Below the pieces are notes generated by a model that saw only the letters and a list, made by a program, of their open reading frames with translations, made no database searches and was not told the origin of the DNA. From an uncultured Chitinophagaceae bacterium (lineage in GTDB: Bacteria; Bacteroidota; Bacteroidia; Chitinophagales; Chitinophagaceae), in contig CAMPGT010000156.1 of assembly GCA_946885665.1 (NCBI GenBank), forward strand, positions 1 through 9,291: DNA of 9,291 nt. The letters run 5' to 3'. Each line of letters opens with the position of its first letter. The first letter of the stretch is position 1. The position numbers and the translations under genes are program-made. This document shows positions 7,348-9,291 of the stretch, piece by piece.

Positions 7348-7567
7348 TATACTTCCTGATCAACTCCGCCTTCTGCTTTTCAAGCTCGAGTATCTCTGCG
7401 TGATTATTCAGCATCTCCCTTTCCAGCTCATTTATCTTCCTCTGCAACGAGGTCAGTTGCCGCGACCTGAAGAGGTACCCCACAATAAATACGACTACCA
7501 GCGCCGCTCCTAACAAAAATATATTCAAACTGATACTAATTATAAGCATAACCGTTTCACAAATCAT
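7328..7567 (-). CDS. Small membrane-anchored coiled-coil protein, unknown function
   Basis: I do not recognise this gene. The 79-residue product has one long hydrophobic segment at about 8-33 (IISISLNIFLLGAALVVVFI) followed by Arg-rich RSRQ, the pattern of an N-terminal membrane anchor with the rest in the cytoplasm. Residues about 38-72 are strongly charged with leucines and isoleucines at regular spacing (LQRKINELEREML, ILELEKQKAELI), suggesting a coiled coil and hence oligomerisation or partner binding. The start could be 7567 or the internal Met7 at 7549, directly before the hydrophobic segment. It begins 34 bases after the glyS stop on the same strand, so co-transcription with glyS is likely. 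Its last codons lie inside a heptamer repeat. Confidence 0.65.
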   Translation of the reverse strand: MICETVMLIISISLNIFLLGAALVVVFIVGYLFRSRQLTSLQRKINELEREMLNNHAEILELEKQKAELIRKYNLKVKS

Positions 7568-7601
7568 GGTTCACATATGCAATTGATGAGCCAGCAGGCA
7601 T

Positions 7602-9047
7602 CTAAATCCCCTTTAACTTTTCCTGTACAATTTCAGCTATCCGGTCGAGAGGTATCCTTTCCTGCGTCATGGTGTCCCTGTACCGTATGGTTACGGTATT
7701 GTCTTCTTTTGTCTGGTGGTCGATCGTGACGCAGAACGGGGTACCGATCGCATCCATCCTGCGGTACCGCTTCCCGATGGTATCCTTTTCTTCATAGAAA
7801 CACTTGAAATTTTCGCGGCACGAATTCATGATCTGCCTCGCAATCTCCGGAAGGCCGTCTTTCTTTGTGAGCGGCAATATGGCCAGTTTGATGGGTGCGA
7901 GAAAGGCCGGGAACTTCATCACCACCCGCGAATCTTTTTTGTCGGCAGTACTCAGGTCCTCTTCGGTATAAGCTTCGCTCAGCACCATCATGATGGTTCT
8001 GTCGAGACCGATGGAGGTCTCTATAACATAAGGTATATAACTCTGGTTGAGCTCCGGGTCGTGGTACGACATCTTCTTTTTGCTGTATTCCTGGTGATTG
8101 CGCAGGTCAAAGTCGGTGCGCGAGTGTATGCCTTCCACTTCTTTGAAGCCGATAGGGAAGTCATATTCGATGTCGCAGGCAGCGTCGGCATAATGCGCAA
8201 GTTTCACGTGGTCGTGGAAGCGGTATTTCTCGCGGGGGATGCCCAGGCTCAAGTGCCACTTCATCCTTTCTTCTTTCCAGTGTTCGTACCATTCTTTTTG
8301 CGTGCCGGGCCTGATGAAAAATTGCATTTCCATCTGCTCAAATTCGCGCATGCGGAAGATGAACTGCCGGGCCACTATTTCGTTCCTGAAGGCCTTGCCC
8401 ACCTGTGCGATGCCGAAAGGAATTTTCATCCTTCCCGTTTTCTGAACGTTCAGGAAATTGACAAATATCCCCTGTGCGGTTTCGGGGCGCAGGTAAATTT
8501 CACTGGCCTCGTCGGTAACGCTTCCGAGCTGGGTGGAGAACATCAGGTTGAACTGGCGCACGTCGGTCCAGTTGCTGGTTCCGCTGACGCCGCATTTAAT
8601 GTCGAGCATTTCGATGAGCTTCTTCAGCCCGTCGTAGTCGCTTGCTGCCAGCAGTTCATCCATTCTCGCCAGCACCGCTTTTGCTCCGGCAGCGTCTCCT
8701 TCTTTTTCGAGTTCATCGGCGTGTGCCTCGAGCAGGTGATCGACCCGGTAGCGTTTCTTGCTGTCTTTATTGTCGATCATCGGATCGCTGAAGTTGTCAA
8801 CGTGGCCGCTGGCTTTCCAGGTGGTGGGGTGCATGAAGATGGCGGCGTCGATGCCCACGATATTTTCATTCAGTTGGGTCATGCTTTTCCACCAATGTTC
8901 GCGGATGCTCCTTTTCAGCTCCGCGCCCCATTGGCCGTAATCGTACACTGCGCTTAGCCCATCGTAAATCTCGCTGGAAGGAAATATGAAACCGTATTCT
9001 TTACAATGTGATATGATAGCCTGAAATCTGCCGGTATCTGTAGCCAT
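7602..9047 (-). CDS. glyS: Glycyl-tRNA synthetase, one-chain dimeric type
   Basis: This class II aminoacyl-tRNA synthetase charges tRNA-Gly with glycine in the cytoplasm. At 481 residues it is the alpha2 (GlyQS-type) enzyme, not the two-subunit alpha2beta2 form. The N-terminus CKEYGFIFPSSEIYDGLSAVYDYG (15-38) is diagnostic. IYLRPETAQG lies at 184-193, motif 2 is GKAFRNEI (217-224) with REFEQME (234-240), and motif 3 is ETSIGLDRTI (343-352). The anticodon-binding domain occupies about 385-481. Where many family members carry paired zinc-binding cysteines, this one reads DPMIDNKDSKKRYR (88-101) and KCGVSGTSNW (151-160), so only one of the expected cysteines is visible. The start at 9047 gives the usual MATxxxRFQ beginning and is preceded by a good promoter at 9055-9084. 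The small membrane protein gene follows 34 bases downstream. Confidence 0.97.
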   Translation of the reverse strand: MATDTGRFQAIISHCKEYGFIFPSSEIYDGLSAVYDYGQWGAELKRSIREHWWKSMTQLNENIVGIDAAIFMHPTTWKASGHVDNFSDPMIDNKDSKKRYRVDHLLEAHADELEKEGDAAGAKAVLARMDELLAASDYDGLKKLIEMLDIKCGVSGTSNWTDVRQFNLMFSTQLGSVTDEASEIYLRPETAQGIFVNFLNVQKTGRMKIPFGIAQVGKAFRNEIVARQFIFRMREFEQMEMQFFIRPGTQKEWYEHWKEERMKWHLSLGIPREKYRFHDHVKLAHYADAACDIEYDFPIGFKEVEGIHSRTDFDLRNHQEYSKKKMSYHDPELNQSYIPYVIETSIGLDRTIMMVLSEAYTEEDLSTADKKDSRVVMKFPAFLAPIKLAILPLTKKDGLPEIARQIMNSCRENFKCFYEEKDTIGKRYRRMDAIGTPFCVTIDHQTKEDNTVTIRYRDTMTQERIPLDRIAEIVQEKLKGI

Positions 9048-9054
9048 AGGACGG

Positions 9055-9084
9055 CGAAAATAATGGGAAATCAGGAGATGGCAA
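9055..9084 (-). promoter_or_regulatory. Bacteroidota-type promoter of glyS
   Basis: On the minus strand a -33 TTG (9084-9082) is followed, after a spacer of exactly 19 bases, by TATTTTCG (9062-9055). The latter matches the -7 consensus TAnnTTTG with one substitution. The -7 box ends only 7 bases before the glyS ATG, so the transcript would start at or within a few bases of the start codon. Promoter activity is inferred. Confidence 0.6.
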
Positions 9085-9105
9085 GGGTTGCCGTTCTGGC
9101 GAAAC

Positions 9106-9140
9106 CTAAAACTTAAAAGTTAAAAGTTAAAACTGAAAAC
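9106..9140. repeat. Heptamer tandem repeat, TTAAAAG family
   Basis: Five units in one register on the plus strand: CTAAAAC, TTAAAAG, TTAAAAG, TTAAAAC and TGAAAAC. TAA at 9114, 9121 and 9128, and TTA at 9113, 9120 and 9127, give stops in all six frames. Bases 9113-9131 are the exact reverse complement of 7327-7345. The array lies just upstream of the glyS promoter and is followed after two bases by an array of another family. Confidence 0.75.
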
Positions 9141-9142
9141 CC

Positions 9143-9163
9143 TCTCACGTCTCACGTTTGACG
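9143..9163. repeat. Heptamer tandem repeat, GTCTCMC family
   Basis: Three consecutive 7-base units on the plus strand, TCTCACG, TCTCACG and the degenerate TTTGACG. They belong to the same degenerate family as the array at 2966-2993 read on its minus strand. The array directly abuts the TTAAAAG-family array. Confidence 0.65.
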
Positions 9164-9233
9164 AGTCCTTTAATTTCGCATCTTTTCAACCCACCCCTAC
9201 TATTTTTTCCTCTTTGTAGTAATATTGCGGATT
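9164..9233. other. Intergenic stretch without recognised gene
   Basis: Part of the 244-base region right of glyS that runs to the window edge without a gene. It contains TAATTTCG (9171-9178), a partial match to the -7 consensus on the plus strand, but no -33 box at a suitable distance. The rest is T- and C-rich with no clear hairpin. The neighbouring gene lies outside the window. Confidence 0.4.
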
Positions 9234-9286
9234 TTTATTGCCCATTGCCCATTGCCCATTGCCCATTGCCCGCCTCACGTCTCCCG
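9234..9286. repeat. Heptamer tandem repeats, CMTTGCC family followed by GTCTCMC family
   Basis: A degenerate TTTATTG (9234-9240) is followed by four identical CCCATTG units (9241-9268). After four bases (CCCG) come two units of another family, CCTCACG and TCTCCCG (9273-9286). The first family matches, in reverse complement, the GGCAATG unit at 7201. The second matches the arrays at 2966 and 9143. The array may continue beyond the right edge of the window. Confidence 0.8.
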
Positions 9287-9291
9287 CAACT

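Noticed and set aside
7716..8957. 413-codon open frame on the plus strand opposite glyS
   Set aside because: It lies entirely antisense to a well-supported glycyl-tRNA synthetase, has a low-complexity Phe/Val/His-rich composition typical of a reverse-strand shadow, and shows no recognisable domain.
9234..9286. CRISPR array at the right edge
   Set aside because: The units are contiguous 7-mers without spacers; a CRISPR array needs repeats of about 25-40 bases separated by unique spacers.

Overview
The window looks like chromosomal housekeeping DNA from a member of the Bacteroidota, probably near the Chitinophagales. The evidence is the acpP-fabF-rnc gene order, the Bacteroidota-type promoters (-33 TTG/TTTG and -7 TAnnTTTG), the lack of clear Shine-Dalgarno sequences, a short DUF4870-type membrane protein, and the style of the proteins. 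The lineage is inferred from sequence style, not from a search.

Layout from left to right. Positions 1-1950 hold a minus-strand fatty-acid block: acpP (acyl carrier protein), a 230-base gap with a strong hairpin, fabF (3-oxoacyl-ACP synthase II) and the 5' part of rnc (ribonuclease III), which runs off the left edge. A GNAT acetyltransferase is divergent from acpP on the plus strand. Its 3' end overlaps by 8 bases the end of a convergent DUF4870-like membrane protein gene. That gene lies just downstream of mfd (transcription-repair coupling factor) on the minus strand. Divergent from mfd, 50 bases away, is a ferredoxin-NADP reductase-like flavoprotein. At the right is glyS (one-chain dimeric glycyl-tRNA synthetase), followed on the same strand by a small membrane/coiled-coil protein of unknown function. 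No phage, CRISPR, transposase, tRNA or rRNA was seen.

The genes are ordinary; the unusual content is between them. Several intergenic stretches are built from tandem 7-base units. They fall into three sequence families: GTCTCMC, CMTTGCC and TTAAAAG, in either orientation. They are accompanied by one GC-rich REP-like double hairpin containing the GCGAAGC mini-hairpin. The TTAAAAG family places stop codons in all six frames and forms a 19-base perfect inverted repeat around the glyS transcription unit. Good promoter matches are visible for acpP and glyS, and a -7 match for mfd. Those of mfd and glyS lie so close to the start codon that the mRNAs would be nearly leaderless. The rnc start must be a non-ATG codon, because no ATG exists on the minus strand anywhere in positions 1-237.
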